This document shows positions 25,735 to 36,914 of a stretch of DNA of 64,000 nucleotides, piece by piece. The position numbers and the translations under genes were made by a program. Each line of letters opens with the position of its first letter. Positions within the stretch are counted from its first letter, which is position 1. The DNA comes from Botrytis cinerea B05.10 (taxonomy: Eukaryota > Ascomycota > Leotiomycetes > Helotiales > Sclerotiniaceae): the NCBI RefSeq assembly GCF_000143535.2, contig NC_037320.1:62001-126000 (forward strand). The letters are read 5' to 3'. A model generated the notes under the pieces. That model was given only the letters and a program-made list of their open reading frames with translations, had not been told where the DNA came from and searched no databases.

Positions 25735-25764
25735 GGATGAGGATGAGGATGAGGATGAGGATGA
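25735..25764. repeat. (GGATGA)5 microsatellite
   Basis: Five perfect tandem copies of a 6-bp unit, followed by a diverged sixth unit (GGAGGA). Confidence 0.85.
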
Positions 25765-25875
25765 GGAGGAGAGGATGAGAGGAGAGAGACAAGAAGAATA
25801 GAGAAGAGGAACAAGCACTACTTACTGTAGACAAGCATATCAAGAGAAAGGAAAGAAAGAGAGAATTCAACTTGT

Positions 25876-25909
25876 AGAGGAGAGAGAGAGAGAGCGAGAG
25901 AGAGAGAGA
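25876..25909. repeat. (GA)n microsatellite
   Basis: A GA dinucleotide run interrupted once by a GC step near its middle. Confidence 0.8.
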
Positions 25910-26033
25910 CTTTTACTTTAATCTAGAACTCAATCAGCCATTGAATCTTCACTGAATCTTTACCGAATCTTCGATCAATCTTCATTCAAACTTCACTGCA
26001 GTGAACAAACCATTCCTTGATACTCGCGGTTAA

Positions 26034-26059
26034 ATATATATATATATATATATATATAT
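26034..26059. repeat. (AT)13 microsatellite
   Basis: A perfect AT dinucleotide run of 26 bases, directly upstream of a CT-rich promoter-like segment. Confidence 0.9.
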
Positions 26060-27631
26060 CATACATATAATATAAGATATCCAGAACTTCCTCCTCCCCC
26101 TCCCCCTTCTCCTCCTCCTCTTCCTCCCCCTACCCCCCTACCCCCCTACCCCCTACCTCCCTCCCTACCGTGCTCACGCAGCTCGGCTTCATTATTGTGG
26201 TTAGGTAGCATTTTTCAATCTACCATATCGGTATTACTATTAGCTGCTTTTACTAAGTTACTCCATACATAACAAGTGCGACTACCCAAACACTACTTGT
26301 AGTCTTGCAGTCTGGTACTGGAAGAGGTTAAGATATTCAGAAAAATCATAAAACGTCAAGGGGAAAACGTGTCTATCCCTTGAGATCCCACAATCCCATT
26401 GTCCCATTATCCCCATCTATTTCCTTCGTTAGTTCCCCCGATATACCGAATTCCTTTCTAGTCCCTTTATTTCTGGGAAGAGACGGGAGCGAGACGAGAA
26501 ACGTATCTCCTCTGTCTATCCCATCCGTCTATCCCATCAACCCAATCCATCTCAGCCGCCACACTTTCCACACTTTCCACCCTTTCCACCCTTACTCTTT
26601 TGAAGAGACAGAGAGAGCGAGAGTAGAGAGAAAGGTTCCAGATCTTCCATCGTTCGTCAGTCGGTCGTTGTTTAACCTTTTCCTTTCTCCCTGCTCCCAC
26701 TTCCACTTCCACATCATCGTCTTTTGTCGATTTGTGTCTCTGGATCGATCTACAAACGGAAAGTCCGACGACACATGGCTACTTGAATCCAACACTCCGA
26801 CAACGACAACACAGCGACAACGGAAAAATCTAGACACTGCACACCACACGAAGAGAGAACTAGGATTGATGGAGGAATTGTCTTACCCATTTAACATCTT
26901 ACGACATTAAGCCAGCAGCATAAATTCATCTTCTTAAGTTTGTGGTGGTGTTATTCCTGTCTCTTTCAAAGTCACACTCGAAAAAGGTCATCTCAGCAAC
27001 AATAATCCGAACAACTCCAATTCCAGTCGATCGAAACCATCACACTTTCGTTTTTCTTGGGCCCCCAAACAGAAGAAAGAAGAAAATCTCTTGTATCTTC
27101 GTCTGGACTTTCTTTGGACTTTCTTTGGACATATCGATTATACCATCATCAACACAGGCAGACAGGATACCAAGGTACGAATACATACTAAGACTTGTTA
27201 TCTCGGTACTTTCTTCCATTTGACTCCGATCTCAACCCCAATCAATCCCTTATTGCTTGACCCTTCGACCCTTCAACCCTTCAACTTTCAACTTTCGACT
27301 TCCGACTATCATACTATCCTCTCACACCTCTTTAACAGCCAACCCATCTTCCCAAACTTCTCTTGTCGATCTACATTGAGAACCTTTCCCTGCCTCTCTC
27401 GAATAACCTGAATTGATATTGTTGACTTCTGAATCCTTTAACTGGTGTTTTCAATAATGCATGAAGTTCAATCGTGCGACGTCGTTTCCTCAACTTTATT
27501 TCAACTCGGCGCAATTTGGGCGGCCCTCCCTCTCGAAGAGCGTCGTCCATAAATCTTGATATGGTTTAACAATCACAAAGAACTTCAACTCTACGACCTA
27601 TTGGTACTAAAGACCAAGCGCGGGGGAAGAG

Positions 27632-29442
27632 ATGGAACCACTTCATCTTACTGAATTCGCTTCAGAGCGATATTTCGATAAACTACGACAGAGTGATAGG
27701 AATGGACATGGGCATGGGCATGCTGAGAGTGGAACAGGGTCTGGGTCTGGATCTATTGCTGCTGCGACTGCAACTCCGACTGGGACTACAACTGGAACAT
27801 CACAAAATTCACAGATCGGCTCTTTGTCGATTCCTCTAATTAATCACGAACCTTCGCCATTAGAAGCAGCTACATTCAATTTACCTTCGAGACAGAGAAG
27901 TGTCACCCATGAGAGTTTGGCTTTCCGACCCAGCGATCAAAGAAAACGTTCGCTCGGACATGACCTCACTACTTTACGAACACAACGTCGACCAAGTTTC
28001 AGTGGCTCATTGGGTGCTCTAAGATCCAAAGTGAACATTACCCATCGAGCTCCATCAATTGTCGAGACACACCCAGACACAATTCAAGAAAGAATTGAAA
28101 GACAAAGGTAAACTCTTTCCCTGAGCGGCTGTTCGGATAAATTGCTAACCTACATAGTGTTTCTCTCTCCGACCTCTTCCTCACCCTTCCAGCCGAGTTA
28201 CAAGCTCAAATTCTCTCACCTTTACCCATCCATACAATTCTTGACTTGCGACAAGTTTCAAGATCATTTCACACGTTGATTACATTAAATGAAGCACCGA
28301 TCGCGAGACATCACGCAACACATACACTACCTCGTTATACCATACGATTATTTCCTTTGCCAGACCCGGAGAAGTTGAACTTACACTATCTGTGTGGAAT
28401 ATGGCATCGATTACATGTCGCATCAAAATTGTCTACCCTCGTTTCTATACAAGCCCGAAAGGAGATATTCTTGCGGACGACTGAAGCTCAAGTGTTGGAA
28501 TTCCAACCTCAATATGAAAGGATGCGTCAAAGATTAGTACCACTCGTCTTTACCATATTTCACTTCTTCGAAACTTATCGAAAAGTATATGCTCGACATC
28601 TTGAAAGACGCGGGGCGCCTTTAACTCGATTACCATACACACTTAACCCATTCGAGACTTATGCTATGAATATGTATGATGACAGAACTTTATTGCATGT
28701 TCATCAGGTATTCCCTTTGTTCATGTCATCCTTTTCTCGTCGATTAAGGCCTCCTTCATATGTTGGAAGAGTGGAAAGATCAATCAGAGGTTATTTGAAG
28801 GATCGACCACCTGATGAAGTGTATTCTGCGATCCTAACAATTGGCGGGCTTCAGCAAGCCGAAAAATTCTGGAAAACAAAGGGATATAACGCGAGGAGAG
28901 CCGCCGTGGACCAATGGTATGGCTCTCTACAAAGTTGTCGTTTGCCAATTGTCGAACCCAGCACCGCTGCACCGAAATCCAAGATGTCAAAATTCACTCA
29001 TCTAGGAAGAAAGAAGGCACCCCAGCCTATCGCTAATCCTCCATCTGGTATTTCAAGTCATGATTCTTCGGGATGCAATGAATGGTTCTGTGACAAGTCT
29101 AATTGCATAGCCTCCAGACGGAATGTATCGGATGGCAGTTTGGTATGGAGAACAAGTCTTTCAGCAGGTCCGCCAATGCGTCCTTTGGGAAGAGAAGTAC
29201 TTGGGTTACTGGTGGAAGGTGTGCCTGATTTACAGGAATTATGGGCCAAAACAGCTGAAGCCTTGATTCTTGAAAGAGGAATTGTGGATAGACCTGAGAG
29301 GATCAAGAAGAATAGTATGGTGCTATTGGACTTGATTAAGGAGGATGGAAGGGATGAAATGGAAGGCTGGGAGCCAGGAAGAACGGGAGGTAATGCGGGG
29401 GATGGGTTAGAGGTTGTGGACACAGGATCAATCTCGGATTGA
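27632..29442 (+). CDS. F-box domain protein
   Basis: Two exons, 27632-28107 and 28158-29442, with a 50-nt intron (GTAAAC donor, CATAG acceptor), give 586 residues. The first 155 residues are low-complexity, with a Gly/His and Thr-rich run. The F-box follows at about residues 160-205: SLSDLFLTLPAELQAQILS, then a short loop and ILDLRQVSRSFHTLI. This matches the F-box pattern of Leu-Pro-x-Glu-Leu-x-x-x-Ile, followed by the LRxVSR helix. The rest is a helical region with LCGIWHRLHVASKLSTLVS and no recognisable WD40 or LRR repeats, which is common in fungal F-box proteins. It should bind Skp1 and recruit an unknown substrate to an SCF ubiquitin ligase. A Cys-containing segment (CNEWFCDKSNC) lies near residue 455. 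The start is the first ATG after a long leader. Confidence 0.87.
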
Positions 29443-30438
29443 GAAGTCAATGAGAGGAGTTATTTACCTGCGGGCTACGAAAATCGATGCGATGACTTTG
29501 TCACGTGCAGGAAAAGTTGTTCGACCATCGTCGAATGGATGCTTTGCGGTGCGGTACGATGCCATGCGATGCTTTTTAAAAACGACAAGAAGTGATGGAA
29601 AGTAATTATTGGGGGTGGGTGAAAGCGAACGAGTGTATTTGAAAAGTGGAAAGGGAAAGGTTGCATTGTATGGAGTTTTTGAGCGATATCCTTTGTTTTA
29701 GGTGCAACAACGTCATACCATGGATGGTCCGGGATTGACGACTTAACCAGGTTGGGGTTCTTTAGGTTGAGATTATGGCGTTTTTAGGTTTGGGCGCTGG
29801 ATTTAAGATTTGAATGTCAATCGACATAAAGGGTGGGACGAATGGGAGGGAATGAATGAATGGAAATGGATTGATGCTGTATTGATTCGGAAGTATTGAC
29901 TCGGTAGCATGGTGTTTGTCTTTGTTTATATTGATTGGGGGGTATGGGGCTTGGCCATATCACTTCGGGGTGGATGGGAATTAGGGTTTGGATTTCATGG
30001 GTGAAATGGGGGGGATAGGGAGATGGGATGGGGGTGGATGGGTGTGTACGCCTTTGGTGTGGGAAGTACATGCGTGCTTGCTGCTAGGTGTTAGAGGGAC
30101 GATGAATGGGACTTGGGGTTAGATGTTCGTAGAGAAAGCAAGGAGCAGGTTCATTTTGTATGTAGTACTGTAGTGAATGAAGTGGGAGATAAAGTTCAAA
30201 TACAATGAATACATGACCAAAGTTGTGGGTGCTAAGAAGCAGAGATGTGATGAGTGAAAACACGAAAACACATAACTTCGATTCCTCCACTTTAGAACGC
30301 GCCGCCGTTCTAGTAGACTACAAGGTTCGAAATGTTCTTGTGCCAACCAGATAGTTCCCAACTTAACCTATCGATACAGCCGGACTCAATCATGCCCTGC
30401 CATTCAACTTCCAGACTATATACACCACAGACTCAGCA
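29443..30438. other. Intergenic, no gene seen
   Basis: About 1 kb between the 3' ends of convergent genes. It is G-rich on the plus strand around 29930-30060, with GGGATGGG-like runs. A short inverted repeat (GAACG/CGTTC) lies at about 30296-30311. I see no coding sequence. Confidence 0.5.
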
Positions 30439-31788
30439 TCACTTCCCTTCCGAAAGCGGTTGAGCAACAGCCAGCTTCGCAATCCTCAACTCCTCCTTCA
30501 GAGCCCTAATTCTCGACTCAAACGCTTCTTCCTTTTTCGCATTCTCCGTCTCCGTCTCCGTCTCTCTCCTCTTGCACATCATCAATCTTCCCTCAAGAGA
30601 CTCATTCGTCGCTTCCAGCGCCCTACTCCTCCGCATCACCTCGTCAAAATACGCATTCGTCTTCTGCTCCGCCTGCACTGCCGCATCCCGCTCACTCTCT
30701 GCCTCCTTCAACGAACTCTTCAGGCGCTGTATCAGAATCGCGTTCTGCAATCGTGCTTCGTCGATTTTGTAGTGCGCCTCTTCTCTCTCCTCTTTGCGTT
30801 GTCGCTCGAGCCAGAGGCGATGGGTTTCGTGTGTCTCGGCATCGCTTGCTGATTTGTCGGCGAGGGAGGAGATGGTCGATTCGTGGCGCAGGGCTTTTTC
30901 GCTGGCTTCTGTGAGCTTGACGCGGAGTTCCGAGACGATGTTGACGCGCTCGTCGTTTTCTTTTGAGAGCCTGGTTATGCGCGTCCGGAGTTCGGCGATT
31001 TGTTTGCTGTGCTGCTCGGATAGGATGCTTATTTGACTGTGGAGGGTTTCGATCGCTTGATCTTTCTGAAGGAGGGTTTCTGAGAGGGTGGTTATTTGAA
31101 GGCCGAGTTTGTCTATGGATGATGGGTGGCCCAGTAGCTGGGCCGCCTCTTCCCTGAGTTTTTGGATAGTTTGTGCATGTGCGTCATTCTCCTTCTTGAC
31201 ATTCGATACTTGGATTTGGAGTTCCTCGATTGTCTGATCTTTTTCACCTGCTTTGGCTTTCTGATCCCTGAGCTCTTGAATAGTTTGTGCGTGTAAAGCA
31301 ACTCCCCTAGTTAACTCCAATACTTGGATGCGTAATGCCTCAATTATCTGATCCCTCTCGCCCAATATTTCCACCTCTCTCCTGAGCCCTTGAATAGTCT
31401 GCATTCGTTGATCATCTCGTCTCCCCAATTCGGCTAACTGGTTACGCAGTTTTTCAATAATCTGATTTTGTCCATCTTCCTGTCTGCCTAGTCTGATACT
31501 TTGATTGTGCAGTCGTCCAATTTCCCTTTGCCGTGATTCGTCTAGATTTCGCAACCGCCCATTTTCTCTTCGTAGATGTGCATTTATGTTTTGTAAAGTA
31601 GAGATACTCTTTGGAACTACAGCATTATTGTTTGATGCCCAACCAAACCAATACCATCCTGCTCTCGACGCTGTTTCCGGGATTTCTGGAATTTCGATTT
31701 CGAAACCATCTAGTCCGAAGACGGGCGGAAGTGGCGGGAGAGGTGGAAGGGGTGGATTGACACGACTTGCGTCATTGTTGAAAAACAT
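30439..31788 (-). CDS. Coiled-coil protein with tandem 38-residue repeats
   Basis: A single exon of 449 residues from the first true ATG at 31788. The frame stays open further upstream, but only from a GTG, so an additional 5' exon cannot be excluded. After a short proline-rich stretch (PPLPPLPPLPP, residues 12-22) and a Trp-rich patch (GWYWFGW), nearly the whole protein is heptad-patterned coiled coil. Residues 109-222 hold three consecutive 38-residue units. Each starts with Q-I/T-I-E-x-L and has a second half beginning A/M-Q-T-I-Q-x-L-R. The C-terminal part is a longer irregular coiled coil with ETETETE near the end. No motor, kinase or DNA-binding domain is visible. It could be a structural or tethering protein, but I assign no function. 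Codon use shifts towards CT-rich on the plus strand at its 3' end. Confidence 0.78.
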   Translation of the reverse strand: MFFNNDASRVNPPLPPLPPLPPVFGLDGFEIEIPEIPETASRAGWYWFGWASNNNAVVPKSISTLQNINAHLRRENGRLRNLDESRQREIGRLHNQSIRLGRQEDGQNQIIEKLRNQLAELGRRDDQRMQTIQGLRREVEILGERDQIIEALRIQVLELTRGVALHAQTIQELRDQKAKAGEKDQTIEELQIQVSNVKKENDAHAQTIQKLREEAAQLLGHPSSIDKLGLQITTLSETLLQKDQAIETLHSQISILSEQHSKQIAELRTRITRLSKENDERVNIVSELRVKLTEASEKALRHESTISSLADKSASDAETHETHRLWLERQRKEEREEAHYKIDEARLQNAILIQRLKSSLKEAESERDAAVQAEQKTNAYFDEVMRRSRALEATNESLEGRLMMCKRRETETETENAKKEEAFESRIRALKEELRIAKLAVAQPLSEGK

Positions 31789-33244
31789 GTTCAAACTTTT
31801 GCATGATTTGTTATTGTTAAGTTTGTGGGATTCGGTTCGATGATGAGGTTCTAGAAATGCAGCAACGACGTCAAGCAATTGATGTCTACTAAGAGATCCA
31901 AGAACGGTTCTCGATAGGAACAAAGAGTTCAATTTCACCTATGAATATCTACTACTGGATATGTGTTAACAAAAAGAAACTTTAATTTTAACAAGTCCGC
32001 TTCGAATGAGACAATGAACCATCTACCCGCTTACAAAAATACATTGACAAAATCTACCTTGCTTAGTTGAGAGTTTGTCAACTTTACTAGCAAGCGCAAA
32101 CGAATGAGAGACTTGTGGAAGTATCTATCATTCTTGTATGAATTAGCTATAGAGGTGGTAGAAACTGAAGCATTAAGTTTGGAGACATTCTCAGAAGCGC
32201 AAATCCAAGAACGGGGCCGAGATCACAAGTAATGAAAATGCACACGGGAAAATGCCGAAGTTTATGCCAAAAAATCTATTAGCAAGAAACACGACTTAAT
32301 GGAGCAGGCTACTGAGAACTCTGGAGAGGACTGGTCACATATGCAGAATCTATACGGTTGGTCACCAACTTTCTATCGTTGGTCAAACTGATCTACATGC
32401 TCTCACTAATGACAATCGAAAACCGTCAAATTCAACCCAATAGCAGTATTGGAAGATCTGCCGAGGAAGAAGTTGCATGTAAGTCTCTATTGAACTTCGA
32501 GGTGAAAAGTCCGGATAGGTAAATATCCAATCGTCGTGAATTCGAGAGCTGGATGGATAAACGTTTCGGCAACATCATATCTTATGAAGCTGATTGGCAC
32601 GATACAAGAAGTTCTCCTCCGATCTATGAGAGTGAAGTACTTGTTTCACTAGAGACGGTCGAAAGAAAGAAAATGTCGGTTGAATTGCGCAAAGGCCCCC
32701 TGGGCAGGACAATACGGCAAACGAAGCGTAGAGTTCGCGGAATAGGGGCGATATGAACCTACTCTTCCTAAGCTCAGAAGAAGTAGAAAGAGGTGAAGAT
32801 TCCTCTTCGAGATCACAGATTTGGTTGCCATGCTCAGCCCAAAGGTGTAGTAAGTATTATGTGCTACACATAACAATTCAAGACAACGGAACTTTCGCAA
32901 GTATATAGATTTTCTCTGTAAAACGAACCAGTGCCATGAAAGAGCTGCGTTATTTGTAAACGTTTAGAATAAAATTCATTGATTTAGCCTCTGCCCTATC
33001 TCTAGAAATATATAAGATCTAGGTGCGCGTATAGAACAGATATTATCAGAAGCATGAAAGTCATCAAATTTGCATTTGCTGCAGTAGTGAATTGGTCGAC
33101 TAGCCAACCGTAACGTTGTTCGAGGCAATCAACCTTCCGAAGCCAACTCCCGCGTTCAAATGTAGTATGAAATGTCATTTGCGGGTCAGAGATACTCGAT
33201 GTTGATCAACATGTAAAGATATAATATGTTGAATTTCAAATATT
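31789..33244. other. Intergenic, with a weak coding-like fragment
   Basis: The upstream part of the coiled-coil gene, then about 1.1 kb without a supported gene. A plus-strand open frame near 32553-32756 has a protein-like look (charged, with a Trp-Met-Asp-Lys start), but it has no recognisable domain and no clear splice partner. It may be a gene remnant or chance. Confidence 0.4.
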
Positions 33245-34408
33245 TCAGTGTTTCTCTCGTAATTTTGCCAAAGCTGCAGCGACCCCTCCACTGAGCTCTT
33301 CATCTCTTCTCGCCAATTCTTTCTTCTTCTCTCGCGCTGCCTTTTCTTCTTCTTGCTGAGCGGCCAAGATTGCAGCCTCTTCGTCGTCATCACCTGGTAT
33401 CCGTTCATCTTGTGATTCCTCGGTGAGATTTTGACTTTGGTGTGTGGGCTCAATTGATTTTCCTACTACGGAATTCATTTCTCTCAACGGGACACGACTC
33501 AGAGGTATAGCACGATCTAAAACACCTTCTGGCCGCTCCGTCCCATCGTCTGTTGTTTCCTTTCTGCTGAGACCCCTACGAGCTGCTTTTCGTGCTCTGA
33601 ATGGCTCATCAACAACACCGCACCACTTTCTAACCTTTTTCTCTCCCCAACCGTCAACAACAGCAATTTCCTCAGGTCTTGCATTGATAGCACCTCTGAT
33701 ACTTCCAAATGCATCAACCAATGCCACGGCGTCTCGTTTATTGATACTCCTAGGAACGGTAATGAAATCTACCATTTTATCTCCATAACTCTTACTTTCG
33801 ACACCTTTTATAGCACTAGCATTTGCATGTTCATAGCTTTTGTATAACTCAAGATATCTTGCAGCCTCAAGAGCTGACCAGCATAATATCACGGTGACAT
33901 TATTCACCAAACTTGTCTTGGATAATTCCTTTAAACTCTCTTCATGATTTCCAATATCAACCATTGTGAGAAGCACTCGTAGGTTGTATTTACCCTGTAA
34001 ACCTTTTATCCGATTGTATATATATTCGGGATGTAATCGGTGGTATTTGAGTGATAGGAAGAGCGCGCATGTGGTTGTACCAAGCACATAGTCGGCTAGG
34101 ATATCTGAGTACTCCCATGGAAAGGATTTGAGATTCGTCAGTATTGGATTGCCTTTCTGCCGCAGAGACACTTGAATTGATGAGCCAGAAGAACGCGATG
34201 CAATAGCTTGTGGAACTGGTTGAACAACCTTGGGACCTGCGGAAGCATTATTTGTTGGAGGTGCTCGATCAAGACGCTGTGGAGTAGGCTGTTGGACGCG
34301 TTGCGGGGTAGGTTGTTGAACGCGGTTTGTGGATGGAGCTGTAACAGGGGTTTGTGCGAGAGCTGTTAGGAAATCTGCATCTGCGCCGAAATCATCATCG
34401 TCGTCCAT
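33245..34408 (-). CDS. rad10: DNA excision repair protein ERCC1/Rad10 homologue
   Basis: A single exon of 387 residues. After an acidic start (MDDDDDFGADADF) and a Pro/Gln-rich linker, residues about 85-205 form the ERCC1/Rad10 nuclease-like domain: GNPILTNLKSFPWEYSDILA, DYVLGTTTCALFLSLKYHRL, HPEYIYNRI and LLTMVDIGNHEESLKEL. This is followed by the double helix-hairpin-helix region at about 225-275 (INKRDAVALVDAFGS and VVDGWGEKKVRKWCGV). ERCC1 is catalytically silent and pairs with XPF/Rad1. The dimer cuts 5' of bulky lesions in nucleotide excision repair and trims flaps in single-strand annealing and crosslink repair. The C-terminal acidic and Lys/Glu-rich extension (residues 300-387) is longer than in the mammalian protein and is typical of filamentous fungi. 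The start ATG is unambiguous. The nuclear location is inferred from the family. Confidence 0.93.
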   Translation of the reverse strand: MDDDDDFGADADFLTALAQTPVTAPSTNRVQQPTPQRVQQPTPQRLDRAPPTNNASAGPKVVQPVPQAIASRSSGSSIQVSLRQKGNPILTNLKSFPWEYSDILADYVLGTTTCALFLSLKYHRLHPEYIYNRIKGLQGKYNLRVLLTMVDIGNHEESLKELSKTSLVNNVTVILCWSALEAARYLELYKSYEHANASAIKGVESKSYGDKMVDFITVPRSINKRDAVALVDAFGSIRGAINARPEEIAVVDGWGEKKVRKWCGVVDEPFRARKAARRGLSRKETTDDGTERPEGVLDRAIPLSRVPLREMNSVVGKSIEPTHQSQNLTEESQDERIPGDDDEEAAILAAQQEEEKAAREKKKELARRDEELSGGVAAALAKLREKH

Positions 34409-36914
34409 TGCGAATGTTATTGTTGTTAATCAAAAGGTTGCCGTGGTTGAATGTTGTATGAATATTTGAGGTGGAAAGGAAGGCAGCCTGTTATTCACCG
34501 GTTTAGGCTAGCGAACGCTACTTTTACAGGTGTAAATACTGTACGCTTAAGTTTAAGACACAGCTCACGCTGCACCACAACATCATAATTTCACATAAGG
34601 AATTATCTTTTCATCAATACCAATAAAACAGCTTCTTATCGAAATTATCTTCTAGCACACTGTTTTTATATCAATGTCTTTTATAAGGTGATCCTAGCAT
34701 TGTCTTTAGACCGAGAATAGCCTCTTTATCAATGCCGTCGCTTGCCCATATTCCTAATGTATATTCTCGTGGGCTATACCAAGCACACAACCCAATATCC
34801 ACGAGCAGATTCATAGAACAGGGTCCGACAAGGAGATGATTGCTCCTCAAATTGTTTACAAATTCGCGGCTTGAATACACATCTCTCCATGGTACTGTCA
34901 CATTACTTTAATAGCATGATTTGGAAAGTCGTCATTGTTCATTGCTTCGTTAGTCCATTAGTGTTCTGAGTGGCTTTTTTCATATGGCTTCAACTTTCGT
35001 CTCTTGATGCATTCTAAGATTATCTAGCAGCTGCGAGTGCAGATTTGACATTCTTAGAGATTCAAATATATGCCCTAGAGACAAAAGCTTCAGTCTCTCG
35101 ATATTCATCATGCCTCGGAATGCTGCTATATATCAAATCCACTTCTCGAAGTGTGACTAGTCCATTTTTTGTTCGAGTGTAACACAATCTCGCCATTCTT
35201 CTGCTCAAAAGAAGGGGGTATCGCTTAAGTCCTCGAAAGTATTGGACAGAGCGCTTCAAGGGCATGTGGTTAAATCATCCACCAATAACTATTGTATTTT
35301 GTAAAAAATAATGCAGTCAATATCACTTTCCCCGGTTAACGTGTGCCTTCGTCTTGTTTCGTTTCATAGCTAAGCCTTCGAGTTTGCCAGAGAATCTAAA
35401 AGGCGCACTGGAGCCACTCCTCAGGCTCCAAGGATTGCTATTCTTAGATGCTCCGAAGGGCGTGGTATTGCTACAATTGGCAATCCGGATACTTATTATG
35501 ACTTCTACGCGGAATACTTATCCAATGACACAAGCCCACATTCACCGCACATCTAGATGGATCCACCAATTTCAACGAAGGCATGCTCACTGCAAGCTTC
35601 CCACGCTCCACATTCCTCTGATGGACTCACGAAGAATCGAGGGCTACGGTGAGAGCCCAGGCTAAACTACCTCGAGATATCTCGTTGCAAATTCCCAGCC
35701 ACAGAGTTGTGGAAGACATTCTGGATCTCCGGCGCATCAATCACAGATAGCAGTCTCCAAGAATTTGTCAGTAGTTCTTCGTCTCTCAGTGCTACTGTCA
35801 CGTCGTCTCCCCGGGTAACGAAGGTTAGTCCCGATCAGCTCTTCATGATATCGCAGTCCTCGTCACATTTAAGCATCCTTATTTCTGGGTCTAGATCCGA
35901 GTTTTGGTCCAGAATTTCATGACTGTGTGTATGCATTGCTAATTCTTTCTCATTGGTGAATCGTGGTGGAAGTTTGACCAGGCAATCTAAATTATGTTAA
36001 TCATTTGTAATATTACATGTTCTTCACTAATCTGGTAATTATTGAAACGGCGTAGGCGGCATAAACGAGAATGTGGAGAGATATCTAGGTACCGCCCCCG
36101 GAACACGTTGTCACTTTGAACCAGTGACAAGTCAAATAGCATCAATTACTTGGCTAATGATCACGTTAACAATTGAATTCTTCTAACCTCAATCCTCAGT
36201 GTACAAGTAAGTGACGTAACAGAATCATCCTTCATCCACTTGCTTTCCTGAAGAGAATCACTCGCAACTCCCGCACCGTCCAATCCTCAACCACGTCCCC
36301 CAACTTCTCCCAAACTCCCCCACAACTTTTATATCAAGACTCCATATCCCACGTCCCAATCTCCATCTTATGTACCAAATATTCTCTTCCCCCACACTCT
36401 CTCCAGAAAACCTTTACAACATCTCCAAAACCCCCCCCAAAAAATCTCATCCCACTCACCCAGCAGCCCTATCACTTCCCGCTTCACGCCTCCCACGGCT
36501 CATGACTCGGTACTCTTGCCTCCAAGACTCAGGCCTGCAAGCCACCAAGCCTTCAGACTCAAGGTTCTGTACTTCCGAATATTACCCCACAAACTCCATC
36601 TATCCGGCCCCACATACCCAGTCTTTACTGCTACCAAGGCCTGAAGCACTGGAACTCCCAGGCTTGGAAACCCCCATTTTCGGGCACTGCCGTTTATCTT
36701 CGGCTTGGCTGTGAGTTTCGACTTCTGAGGAATGATGAAATGATGAAAAATTCCACATCATCCGGAGTGACGGCGCAAGATCAGCATACGCCTTTCATAT
36801 TCGCGATTTGTTTAAATTTTTATTCATAATTTTTTTTTTGGTCTAAATATTGTACATCTATTACTTGATATATCCATAATACATATGCAAGTATTTTCAT
36901 CGTAAAGCGTTAGT
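34409..36914. other. Intergenic with possible gene remnants
   Basis: 2.5 kb with no intact gene. The first 100 bases are the Rad10 promoter. Protein-like but short frames occur on the minus strand at 34671-34901 and 35062-35265 and on the plus strand between about 35350 and 35920, interrupted by stops. I read these as possible decayed exons. From 36240 to 36720 the DNA is C-rich. A T-run lies near 36830-36839. Confidence 0.4.

Larger units (their letters stand above)
22701..27631. other. Long intergenic stretch with microsatellites and an F-box gene leader
   Basis: Nearly 5 kb with no supported gene. It includes a 16-bp perfect palindrome at 22987-23002, a C-run and A-run near 23064-23080, several microsatellites (listed separately), and a strongly CT-rich segment at about 26090-26170. 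From about 26300 to 27631 there are several short upstream ATG frames. This part is probably a long promoter and 5' leader for the F-box gene. Confidence 0.45.

Noticed and set aside
26380..26910. Open frame of 176 codons on the plus strand
   Set aside because: Its composition is dominated by Ser, Pro and His/Phe from CT-rich DNA, it has no domain, and it lies in the probable leader of the F-box gene.
30460..31843. Plus-strand open frames opposite the coiled-coil gene
   Set aside because: They are antisense shadows; the minus-strand protein has clear heptads and repeats, the plus frames do not.
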